In this document: piece after piece, positions 1 through 5,960 of the stretch
Numbering within the stretch: position 1 is the first letter of the stretch
Layout of the letters: every line of letters starts with the position of its first letter
Position numbers and translations under genes: made by a program
Assembly: GCA_020048255.1 (NCBI GenBank)
Contig: JAIFMR010000079.1
Location: forward strand, 1-5,960
Origin: Rhodoferax sp.
GTDB taxonomy: Bacteria > Pseudomonadota > Gammaproteobacteria > Burkholderiales > Burkholderiaceae_C
DNA length: 5,960 nt
Reading direction: 5' to 3'
Notes under the pieces: model-generated
Database searches by the model: none
Told to the model about the DNA's origin: nothing
The model's input: the letters and a program-made list of their open reading frames with translations, nothing else

Positions 1-689
1 CATTGATGGCACGCCACGGTCACGTGCCGTTGCCGCCCTACATCACCCACGCCGACTCGTTTGAGGATGCGCTGCGCTATCAGACCGTGTTTGCCAAAAA
101 TCTAGGGGCCGTCGCTGCCCCCACCGCGGCACTGCACTTTGACGAAGCGCTGCTGGCCACCCTGGACGCCATGGGTGTGCAACGCGCCCATGTCACGCTG
201 CATGTGGGTGCCGGCACGTTTCAACCGGTCAAGACCGAAAACCTGACAGAGCACCAGATGCACAGTGAGTGGTACGAGGTGCCGGCCGCCACCCAGCAGG
301 CCCTGGCAGACTGCCGTGCCCGCGGGGGTCGCGTGATTGCGGTGGGCACCACCACGGTACGCACACTGGAGTCATGGGCCCTGACGGAGTCGGCCATGGC
401 ATCGCTGTCGCGGCCAGATGGGGCGCGGGCGCCCTTTTCTTCAGACACGTCCATTTTCATCACGCCGGGTTTTGATTTCAAACTGGTGGATGTGTTGATC
501 ACCAACTTTCATTTGCCCAAGTCCAGCCTGATGATGCTGGTGAGTGCTTTTGCCGGCTTTGAGCACATCATGAAGTTGTACGATCACGCCATGGCCAAGG
601 GTTACCGATTTTTCAGCTACGGTGACGCCATGTGGCTCACCCGACATCCCAGTGAGGTGTCGGCAAAGCCAACGGCCCTTTCAGTCTGA
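1..689 (+). CDS. queA: QueA, S-adenosylmethionine:tRNA ribosyltransferase-isomerase (C-terminal part)
   Basis: QueA transfers and isomerises the ribosyl part of S-adenosylmethionine onto 7-aminomethyl-7-deazaguanine at the tRNA wobble position, giving epoxyqueuosine in the cytoplasm. The reading frame is already open at the window edge (first full codon at base 3). About 228 residues are visible of a family length near 350, so roughly the first 120 lie outside. Family motifs appear in order: PLPPYI at the start, VAAPTAALHFDEALL, HVTLHVGAGTFQPV, MHSEWYEV, RVIAVGTTTVRTLES, then DTSIFITPGFDFKLVDVL, ITNFHLPKSSLMMLVSAFAG and the near-terminal YRFFSYGDAMWL. These match E. coli QueA closely from memory. 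The TTG at 3 and the ATG at 6 are internal codons, not starts. The stop TGA at 687-689 is followed closely by the next gene on the same strand, suggesting an operon. The identification is secure. Confidence 0.96.
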   Translation, partial: LMARHGHVPLPPYITHADSFEDALRYQTVFAKNLGAVAAPTAALHFDEALLATLDAMGVQRAHVTLHVGAGTFQPVKTENLTEHQMHSEWYEVPAATQQALADCRARGGRVIAVGTTTVRTLESWALTESAMASLSRPDGARAPFSSDTSIFITPGFDFKLVDVLITNFHLPKSSLMMLVSAFAGFEHIMKLYDHAMAKGYRFFSYGDAMWLTRHPSEVSAKPTALSV

Positions 690-701
690 TTGAGCTCGCA
701 A

Positions 702-1964
702 ATGAACAGTTTTCAAAAGCGCACGGCCATCCGAATCGCCAGCGTCAGCATCCTGCTGGCCTCTTTTGCCAGTCCTGTCGCTTGGTTTGTCGAGCGTGAA
801 CGCTCTGAAGAAGGCATTGTTTCTCTGGCCATGGAAGAGTCTGGACGTCTTTTGCATCACTACGACGCAGTGGACATGAGTGGACCCAATGCGGTGGAGC
901 ACGCCACCATCGCCGCCCAAACCATCTCGGGAGGCATGTTTGACATTGCCGAAATTTACGATGCCAAGGGCGACAAATTAGCGGAGTCGATGACCCAAGA
1001 GGGCGAGGCGATCGAGTCTTCATTGCCCAAGCACGGCAAACCCGGCTACAACCTGTCGTCTTATGAAAGCCTTCGACTGGGCGGCGATGCTTGGGTGTTG
1101 CGGGTGTTTGTGCCCTTGCGCAACTCGGCCACGGACCTGACTCTACCGATCACGGGTTATTTTGAGGGCGTGCGGGTGGTGCCCGAATGGCAGCGCAACC
1201 AAATCCTGGAGCGCTCCCTCACCGTGGCCTTCATGGTTTGCATGGCCTCCTTGTTGTGCGGCGCGGTGCTGTACCCGGTGGTGGTGCGCTTGTCCGCCGA
1301 CAACGAGCGCAAGGCGCGCGAGGTGCTGGACTCGCACATCTCCATGATGGAAGCACTGGGCCGGGCCATTGCCAAGCGCGACTCCGACACCGGCGCGCAC
1401 AACTACCGGGTGGCCTGGATTGCCGCCGTGATTGCCGAAAAAATGGGCATTGCAGGCAGCGCCATGCAGGCCCTGATTGCCGGCAGCTTTTTACATGACG
1501 TGGGCAAGATCGGCATTCCCGATGCCATTTTGCTCAAACCCGGCAAACTCGACGAAGCTGAATTTGCCATCATGCGCACCCATGTCACGCAAGGCGAGGA
1601 GATCGTCACCGGCATGGGCTGGCTGGACGGGGCCAACGCTGTGGTTGCATCGCACCATGAAAAATGGAACGGCTCGGGTTACCCACGCCAGCTGGCCGGC
1701 GACAACATTCCCTTGTCAGCGCGCATCTTCGCTGCGGCCGATGTGTTTGATGCACTGTGTTCCAAACGCCCGTACAAGGAACCCATGGGCTTCGAAGCGG
1801 CGATGGCGATTCTGGACAAAGACACCGGCAGCCACTTTGATCCGGGTGTGATGGCGGTTTTCAAACCCCTGGCGCGGGGCATTTATGACCGTTTGGCGAC
1901 CTGTGACGAAGACGCGACGCGTAACTTGCTGGAAGAGCGCGTAAAACACCATTTTGGGCATTGA
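702..1964 (+). CDS. Membrane-anchored HD-GYP domain protein, putative c-di-GMP phosphodiesterase
   Basis: Predicted to hydrolyse the second messenger c-di-GMP in the cytoplasm. Numbering from the ATG at 702 gives 420 residues. A membrane segment lies near 12-30, a likely periplasmic sensor region near 31-172 with no domain I recognise, a second membrane segment near 173-195, a short linker, then the HD-GYP domain from about 210. Metal-site residues are all visible: D229 and H233 in DTGAH, H265-D266 in LHDVGKIGIP with K269, H294, H318-H319, and D347 in AADVFDAL. The GYP signature is G326-Y327-P328 in WNGSGYP. No GGDEF, EAL or receiver domain is present. A TTG at 690, directly after the queA stop, would add four residues. 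I prefer the ATG because a weak GAG lies at 692-694. The 12-base gap after queA suggests cotranscription and possibly translational coupling. The domain call is firm; the signal sensed is unknown. Confidence 0.92.
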   Translation: MNSFQKRTAIRIASVSILLASFASPVAWFVERERSEEGIVSLAMEESGRLLHHYDAVDMSGPNAVEHATIAAQTISGGMFDIAEIYDAKGDKLAESMTQEGEAIESSLPKHGKPGYNLSSYESLRLGGDAWVLRVFVPLRNSATDLTLPITGYFEGVRVVPEWQRNQILERSLTVAFMVCMASLLCGAVLYPVVVRLSADNERKAREVLDSHISMMEALGRAIAKRDSDTGAHNYRVAWIAAVIAEKMGIAGSAMQALIAGSFLHDVGKIGIPDAILLKPGKLDEAEFAIMRTHVTQGEEIVTGMGWLDGANAVVASHHEKWNGSGYPRQLAGDNIPLSARIFAAADVFDALCSKRPYKEPMGFEAAMAILDKDTGSHFDPGVMAVFKPLARGIYDRLATCDEDATRNLLEERVKHHFGH

Positions 1965-1968
1965 CTTA

Positions 1969-2008
1969 ACAAACACCGGACATGGGATCAGCATGACTCG
2001 GTGTTTGT
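1969..2008. terminator. Hairpin between convergent genes, possible bidirectional terminator
   Basis: The arms ACAAACACCG (1969-1978) and CGGTGTTTGT (1999-2008) are perfectly complementary over 10 bp, with a 20-base loop that holds a nested CATG/CATG pair (1981-1984 with 1992-1995). The hairpin lies in the 64-base gap between the HD-GYP stop at 1964 and the phosphatase stop at 2029, where a shared terminator is expected. Neither side has a proper T-tract, so it is not a textbook intrinsic terminator. It may instead act as a 3'-end stabiliser or help Rho-dependent ending. Confidence 0.55.
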
Positions 2009-2028
2009 CGGGTTGCCTGTGAATGGTC

Positions 2029-3981
2029 TTAGCCGAGCACGGGCAAGCCACTGATGTAGCCCACTGCGGAACTCTTCTTGTTGTTCCAGTTGGCGTTGAT
2101 CAGCGGATCAGCACCCGCCTTGACGATCGAATGGATCGAACCCCAATCGCCGGGATGCTGGAAATTGCCCATGATGTACGAGAAACCGTTGAGGTCGTCA
2201 ATCACTTGCAGGCCGGTGGCTTCGGCACCTGTCGGTACTGACTGGATACGCGAGAGCTTTTTGGTGTCCACGTTGTAAGCCCAGACAAAGTTGTTAACGT
2301 GGGTGGCTGAATCTTCGCCGATGAACAAGGTGCGCAGTTTTTCCGAAAACTTCACGTTGTCGGGCGTAGCAACTTTGTCGACATGGGCTGTGTTGCCAAC
2401 AGCATCTGCAACTTGGTCTTGGCCGACCAGTGCCGGGATCGCCGCCATGGCGGTAGGCACCCAGTCGCTGCCAATGGCAGCACCAGCACTGTCTTTTTGT
2501 GCAGCAGACAACTTGAGCTCATAGGTGGCACCTGCTGTGATTTTGCCCACCTGAATATCGCCAGCCGTATCAATCATACTTTTCTCGATGCGCGACATTG
2601 CAACGTAAGCCACTTTGTCCTTCTTGTTGAGCGCCACGCCCTCCATTTTGGTGAACTCCAGCGTGCCGCCCATCATGGCGGCATAGCGGTGGGTTTCCAG
2701 AAAGGCGGCAGCTTTTTCCATGCCAGCGGAGAACTTCACCCACTCGGTTTTGCCGTTGAAGCCAATCTTGGTGTATGCGGTATCCACCGGGTCAACTGTC
2801 TTGACCGTAACGATGTCCGCTGCTTTCAGCGTGTCGGCCAGTGCCTTGATTTCGGCGCTGGTGGCGCTGCCCAGCTTGATCCAGCTCAACGTAGCCGAAC
2901 CGCCATTGGTCGCCGAGGTTTGCGCCCACTTAGCCACATACAGGACACCACTGCTCAGGTCTTTTTCGCGGTCAGCGATGAACATGAACAATCCGGTGTT
3001 ATCGCCATCGTCACCCATCAGAACGGTCTTGTTGTCGGGGCACACCTCAACGAGTTCGCGGGCGATGCGGCCCAGACAGTAGTGCTTGACGATGCTGGCG
3101 GTGCCGTCTGGCTTCACGGTGACTTCTGGCACATGGGCGTAGTGATAGGGATTGGCGGCCGTGGTGCTGCCGTACAGGTTCTGGCTGAAGGCCTGGAACA
3201 TCGTGTTGGTGGCGATGTTGACCGCATCGGGCTCGTACTCTTCGCTCGACAGGTGGGTGTTCCATGGCGACAAGCTGGACGCGCAGGCAATCCAGATGCC
3301 GTTGACCGGTTTGGTGTCCACGGTAAAGTGTTTGACAGCCTTGAGCGCACCTGTCTTTTTGTCTTGATCCAGTGTGGTCACGGTGATCTGTGAAGGTAAC
3401 TTGCCGTACATGCTGACACCGGCGTTATCCAAGGACTTGTACTCGTATTGCGTGACCAGGAACAGGGTGTTTCCGGTGACACCTGCGACCGATGGGTTGG
3501 CCAGTGAAATCAGGGAGTTGCCATCTGGGCAATCTGAATAAAAAGGCTCTGGGGTGGTGCCTGATGTATCCATGATGGGGTTGCCATTGATGTCGTAGTA
3601 GGCACCGGCAATCACGCTGGCGCTGCCGTTTTTGAGGGTGTCACCGGTCTTGTAAATCGTGTTGTAAGCCAGCGTCTGAGTTTTGCTGGTGCCATCTGAA
3701 TAGCCCAGTTTGACACTGGCAGCGGTATAACTGGCGGCGCGCTCGGCGTCGGTTGCCGGGGCTGCCATGCCCAAAAATTCGACCGAACTGAGGGTGACTG
3801 GCGCAGCGTCGCTGCCGCCGCAGGCGCTCAGACCAAAACTGGTCAAGCCCGCGGCCGTGAGGCCACCCAAAGCGCCTTTCAGAACATGACGACGCGGCAT
3901 CTCTGCGCGCATGGCTTGGGTTGCGACTTCAGAAATTGCGTTGACAACTAAAACAGGGCCGGTACGAGAGGGAAAATTCAT
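2029..3981 (-). CDS. phoX: PhoX-type alkaline phosphatase (DUF839 family), Tat-exported
   Basis: PhoX enzymes are metal-dependent (iron and calcium) phosphomonoesterases that release phosphate from organic esters outside the cytoplasm. The 650 residues fit the family. The N-terminus has a twin-arginine motif, RRHVLK at 30-35, a hydrophobic stretch near 37-53, and a lipobox LSAC with C54, so a Tat-exported lipoprotein is likely. Family-like blocks follow: IACASSLSPWNTHLSSEEY (231-249, with C233 matching the family's iron-ligand cysteine as I recall it), YCLGRIARELVEV (301-313), MGDDGDNTGLFMF (322-334), KMEGVALN (445-452), FIGEDS (553-558) and FQHPGD (607-612). The start is uncertain. The ATG at 3981 spans the left end of the insertion sequence; in-frame ATGs at residues 24 and 28 would still keep the RR motif. 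Native upstream regulation, usually PhoB-dependent in this family, would be cut off by the IS. Substrate specificity cannot be read from the sequence. Confidence 0.87.
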   Translation of the reverse strand: MNFPSRTGPVLVVNAISEVATQAMRAEMPRRHVLKGALGGLTAAGLTSFGLSACGGSDAAPVTLSSVEFLGMAAPATDAERAASYTAASVKLGYSDGTSKTQTLAYNTIYKTGDTLKNGSASVIAGAYYDINGNPIMDTSGTTPEPFYSDCPDGNSLISLANPSVAGVTGNTLFLVTQYEYKSLDNAGVSMYGKLPSQITVTTLDQDKKTGALKAVKHFTVDTKPVNGIWIACASSLSPWNTHLSSEEYEPDAVNIATNTMFQAFSQNLYGSTTAANPYHYAHVPEVTVKPDGTASIVKHYCLGRIARELVEVCPDNKTVLMGDDGDNTGLFMFIADREKDLSSGVLYVAKWAQTSATNGGSATLSWIKLGSATSAEIKALADTLKAADIVTVKTVDPVDTAYTKIGFNGKTEWVKFSAGMEKAAAFLETHRYAAMMGGTLEFTKMEGVALNKKDKVAYVAMSRIEKSMIDTAGDIQVGKITAGATYELKLSAAQKDSAGAAIGSDWVPTAMAAIPALVGQDQVADAVGNTAHVDKVATPDNVKFSEKLRTLFIGEDSATHVNNFVWAYNVDTKKLSRIQSVPTGAEATGLQVIDDLNGFSYIMGNFQHPGDWGSIHSIVKAGADPLINANWNNKKSSAVGYISGLPVLG

Positions 3982-3998
3982 CCGAGATTGTCCATTAG
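3981..3998 (+). repeat. Left terminal inverted repeat (IRL) of the IS
   Basis: TCCGAGATTGTCCATTAG is repeated in perfect inverse form at 5455-5472. Beyond base 3998 the two ends diverge at once. The hexamer AGATTG inside it (3985-3990) recurs directly at 4005-4010, just internal to the repeat. The outermost base supplies the A of the apparent phoX start codon on the minus strand. Confidence 0.95.
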
Positions 3999-4048
3999 CC
4001 CCTAGATTGCGATCGTGAGTCAGCCCGGTGTGTCCCGGATACGCCCTG

Positions 4049-4073
4049 ATTTCTAATGGATACCATTAGAAAT
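4049..4073. promoter_or_regulatory. 25-bp palindrome upstream of the transposase, probable binding site
   Basis: Two perfect 11-bp arms, ATTTCTAATGG (4049-4059) and CCATTAGAAAT (4063-4073), are separated by three bases, ATA. The octamer CTAATGGA in the left arm (4053-4060) also occurs in the inner part of both terminal repeats (3991-3998 inverted, 5455-5462). The 12 bases at 4049-4060 match 5451-5462 in 11 positions. It ends about 40 bases before the preferred transposase start. An operator for transposase autoregulation or an extra transposase binding site is my inference. In a transcript reading in from outside it would also form a strong hairpin. Confidence 0.6.
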
Positions 4074-4105
4074 GTCCAATGAAATCAACGAACTCAGTGC
4101 AATTT

Positions 4106-4109
4106 GGAG
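4106..4109 (+). promoter_or_regulatory. Ribosome binding site deciding the transposase start
   Basis: GGAG lies five bases before the ATG at 4115. The other in-frame ATG at 4079 has no Shine-Dalgarno-like bases in front of it, only the right arm of the palindrome. This favours 4115 as the start. Confidence 0.6.
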
Positions 4110-4114
4110 CGACC

Positions 4115-5458
4115 ATGGTCTCAGAAACACCGTTCGATCTGAAGTTCACCTCTCGCGAGGTTACCGCCTGGGGTGGCCTGGCCCTTTTGAGGCGCATGCT
4201 CGACGGCATGGGATTCAAAGAAGCTGTGCAGAGCTGGGACTTGCCCCAGCCCGGCTCCAACCGGGGCTACCGCCCGGAGCAACTCATTGAACAAATGATC
4301 GTCAGCATCTGGTGCGGTGCCGCCCGTTTTGCCCACGCCGACATCACCCGCCTGGACAGCACCCTGGTGCGCCTATTCGGCTGGGGCAAAGCCGCAGGCC
4401 ACAAAGCCATCGTGCGCTTGTTCCAGCGCTTTGACCAAGGCAGTGCCACCCGGGTGCAAAGCAGCAGCTACGCTTGGCTCTTTGAGAAGCTGCGACTCAA
4501 CCCCATCACCCTGGATGTGGACTCCACAGTGCTCACTCGCTGGGGAAGCCAGATCGAAGGCGGCGCCAAGGGCTACAACCCAAAAAACAGGGGCCGCGCC
4601 AGCCACCACCCGCTGATGGCGTTCGTAGCAGACTGGCGCCTAGTGGCCAACTTCTGGCTGCGCCCGGGCAACACCGCGTCGAGCAACAACATTGAGGGCT
4701 TTATTGAGTCCACGCTGGAAAACCTCGGGGACACCAAAGTAGGCCTGTTTCGCGCCGACAGCGGCTTCTACGACAAGGCAATCGTGGCCCTACTCAAAGC
4801 CAAGAAGATCAGCCACATCATCAGTGCACGCCTGACGCAGGCACTGCAGCAGGCCATTGTGGATCAGTGCAAATGGCAGCAAGTGGAAGTTGGCTTGGAG
4901 GTGTCTGAACTGAGCTACCAGCCGCACGGTTGGGACACAACGCAACGCCTGGTGGTAGTGCGCCAGCACATCCAACGCAAGAACGGTGCAGTGGCGGGCA
5001 AGACGCTATCGTTGTTTGCTGATGATCCGGATTTGCAGGGCTGGCGCTATGGGGCGATGCTCACCGATTTGAGTCTTCCGGCACTGGAGGTTTGGCGCTT
5101 GTACCGCGGGCGTGCTGACTGCGAGAACCGGATCAAGGAGCTCAAGGCGGACTTTGGGCTGGATAGTTTCGTGCTGAGGGACTTTTGGGCCACGGAGGCA
5201 GCACTGGGGGTGACGATGCTGAGCTACAACCTGATGAGTGTGTTTCGCCATGCTGTGATGCGCCAGAAGGTGCACCACACGCTCTCAACGCTGCATCATC
5301 AGGTGCTGGCTGTAGGAGCGCTGTGGGATGACAGCACGAAGAACACCAAGCAGTCGTTTCGTCTGGCGGTGGCCCGCAAACGAAGATCTTGGTTTGAGGG
5401 TTTATGGGCCAATGCGGGCGAGCCCGTAAAGCTTACGCCGCGTCCATCAAATTCCTAA
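4115..5458 (+). CDS. IS1380-family (IS4-like superfamily) DDE transposase
   Basis: It cuts and joins the IS ends through a two-metal DDE/RNase H-fold active site. From the ATG at 4115 it has 447 residues, within the 400-500 usual for the family; an in-frame ATG at 4079 would give 459. The 4115 start has GGAG at the right distance and begins close to the family-typical FTSREVTAWGG block (residues 11-21). Catalytic residues are visible: D136 in LDVDST, D215 in FRADSGF and E337 in GRADCENRIKELK. E337 lies in an exact Y-(2)-R-(3)-E-(6)-K signature (Y330, R333, E337, K344). The GYNPKNRGRASHHPL block (residues 153-167) and the LRPGNTASSNN block (182-192) are typical of IS1380-like enzymes. No frameshift or stop interrupts it, so it is probably functional. 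The stop TAA lies inside the right terminal repeat, and its last 26 bases overlap the end of the minus-strand gene from the right. Confidence 0.94.
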   Translation: MVSETPFDLKFTSREVTAWGGLALLRRMLDGMGFKEAVQSWDLPQPGSNRGYRPEQLIEQMIVSIWCGAARFAHADITRLDSTLVRLFGWGKAAGHKAIVRLFQRFDQGSATRVQSSSYAWLFEKLRLNPITLDVDSTVLTRWGSQIEGGAKGYNPKNRGRASHHPLMAFVADWRLVANFWLRPGNTASSNNIEGFIESTLENLGDTKVGLFRADSGFYDKAIVALLKAKKISHIISARLTQALQQAIVDQCKWQQVEVGLEVSELSYQPHGWDTTQRLVVVRQHIQRKNGAVAGKTLSLFADDPDLQGWRYGAMLTDLSLPALEVWRLYRGRADCENRIKELKADFGLDSFVLRDFWATEAALGVTMLSYNLMSVFRHAVMRQKVHHTLSTLHHQVLAVGALWDDSTKNTKQSFRLAVARKRRSWFEGLWANAGEPVKLTPRPSNS

Positions 5459-5960
5459 TGGACAATCTCGGATAAATGTTGGTCTGACGCCCACGCGCAC
5501 CCTGAATGCGTGGTTCGGGCTGAACCGTGATTTGTGGTGGCGACGCCAGCAGCAGCCTTTCGATGGCCGCATCAATGGTGGACTTGGGTGCATGGCCCTG
5601 AAAACACTCCGTGGTGATCTGCCACCGGGTCGCCGTCCCTTTAACCCGCAGAAAATCCACAATTTTCATTGCCGCTGCGTTGGTTCGAACCGAGTCCGCT
5701 GCGTCGGTCGCTTTGATGAACACAAATTTGGCCGATTCGACACCATGACGAATCCACCCCATGGCGGCCTGGATGTGTTGCACGTCAATCCGCGTTTGCA
5801 GATCGCACAGGGCAAAAAGCATGGCGAGCCGCAGAAGCATTGGCGCGCGCCGCTCCAACAAAGCCGTGACGCGCTCACCGCCACTGTCGTCAATCAGTTC
5901 CCCACGATACAGGCGAGCGTAGATGTCCTGGGCTTGGGCGGTCAGTCCAATTTGCAAATG
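5433..5960 (-). CDS. Partial DUF3987-like primase/helicase C-terminus, 3' end replaced by the IS
   Basis: Proteins of this type act in replication of phages, plasmids and genomic islands. The frame is open past the right window edge: the TTG at 5957 is preceded by a sense codon, so the N-terminus lies outside. About 175 residues are visible. Numbering from the TTG codon, a helical block with RLAMLFALCDLQTRIDVQHI (near 43-62) and SAKFVF (75-80) resembles the end of the DUF3987 ATPase region. A winged-helix-like region follows near 94-160 (TRWQITTECF, then GARGRQTNIY), whose GRxT-plus-aromatic ending usually lies at the very C-terminus. From residue 163 onwards the codons belong to the IS; twelve IS-encoded residues (PRLSIRNLMDAA) precede the stop at 5433-5435. 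The natural end was therefore lost, but perhaps only a few residues, and the product may still fold. The family call rests on pattern similarity alone, without the Walker motifs, and is moderate. Confidence 0.6.
   Translation of the reverse strand, partial: HLQIGLTAQAQDIYARLYRGELIDDSGGERVTALLERRAPMLLRLAMLFALCDLQTRIDVQHIQAAMGWIRHGVESAKFVFIKATDAADSVRTNAAAMKIVDFLRVKGTATRWQITTECFQGHAPKSTIDAAIERLLLASPPQITVQPEPRIQGARGRQTNIYPRLSIRNLMDAA
5455..5472 (-). repeat. Right terminal inverted repeat (IRR) of the IS
   Basis: CTAATGGACAATCTCGGA is the exact reverse complement of 3981-3998. It contains the transposase stop codon TAA (5456-5458) and, on the minus strand, encodes part of the foreign tail of the truncated replication-type protein. 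Confidence 0.95.

Larger units (their letters stand above)
3981..5472 (+). mobile_element. Complete insertion sequence, IS1380-family type
   Basis: The element is about 1,492 bp, bounded by perfect 18-bp inverted repeats, and carries one transposase gene whose stop codon lies inside the right repeat. The exact edge may be one base further in on each side (3982-5471), which would give ends starting CC, common in this family. Identity with the right end even extends one base outwards (A3980 and T5473), probably by chance. No 4-5 bp target duplication is seen: the left flank ends in AATTCA and the right flank begins TAAATG. The transposase is intact, so the element could be active. It separates a minus-strand phosphatase gene on its left from a truncated replication-type gene on its right. 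Confidence 0.93.

Noticed and set aside
1143..1851. Several open frames of 60-124 codons on both strands inside the HD-GYP gene
   Set aside because: They are shadows in alternative frames, with compositions biased to Arg, Ala, Pro and Trp and no motifs.
2383..3393. A 336-codon plus-strand open frame running opposite the phosphatase gene
   Set aside because: It lies wholly antisense to a gene with strong family motifs, its protein shows no recognisable domain, and it is rich in His, Gly and Val as expected from the reverse strand of GC-rich coding DNA.
3935..3945. TTGTCA on the minus strand as a -35 box for a shorter phoX transcript
   Set aside because: No -10-like sequence at the right spacing, and the hexamer lies inside a frame that may be coding.
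4001..4010. CCTAGATTGC as an alternative IS left end, similar to ends of some IS1380 elements
   Set aside because: No inverted partner exists near the right end, whereas 3981-3998 has a perfect one at 5455-5472.
4007..4043. TTGCGA (4007-4012) as a -35 box for the transposase
   Set aside because: No acceptable -10 hexamer lies 16-18 bases downstream; the nearest candidate, GGATAC at 4038, is about 25 bases away.
1..5960. CRISPR arrays, tRNA or rRNA genes, riboswitches, toxin-antitoxin pairs
   Set aside because: I saw no regularly spaced repeats, no tRNA-like folds and no small paired genes. Noncoding space is limited to short gaps, all accounted for.

Overview
The window looks like a piece of betaproteobacterial DNA, probably Burkholderiales and perhaps Comamonadaceae. 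This is inferred from protein style and GC-rich codon use; nothing in the sequence settles the genus. It has two parts: an ordinary chromosomal block on the left (1-3980) and an insertion sequence (3981-5472) whose right side abuts a mobile-element-type gene (5473-5960).

The left block starts with the C-terminal two thirds of queA (queuosine tRNA modification), cut by the window edge. Twelve bases after its stop comes a membrane-anchored HD-GYP protein, a likely c-di-GMP phosphodiesterase with all its metal-binding residues. The two genes run in the same direction and are probably cotranscribed. A short convergent gap with a hairpin (1969-2008) separates them from a minus-strand gene for a PhoX-type alkaline phosphatase (DUF839 family). 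That protein has a twin-arginine signal and a lipobox, so it is probably an exported lipoprotein.

Just upstream of phoX lies a complete IS of about 1.49 kb. It has perfect 18-bp terminal inverted repeats and one transposase gene with an intact DDE triad and the Y-(2)-R-(3)-E-(6)-K signature, best assigned to the IS1380 family of the IS4-like superfamily. A strong palindrome in front of the transposase repeats the inner part of the terminal repeats, which suggests a transposase or regulator binding site. The IS touches coding sequence on both sides. The apparent phoX start codon is built across the left junction. On the right, a gene resembling the C-terminus of DUF3987-type primase/helicase proteins runs into the IS and takes its last residues and stop codon from IS DNA.

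No 4-5 bp target duplication flanks the IS. Together with the mismatch between its neighbours (a housekeeping-type phosphatase and a replication gene typical of phages, plasmids and islands), this suggests that the present junction arose by recombination or deletion at the IS rather than by simple insertion. I see no RNA genes, CRISPR arrays or riboswitches, and no clear undescribed multi-gene system. The most interesting part is the IS and its junctions.
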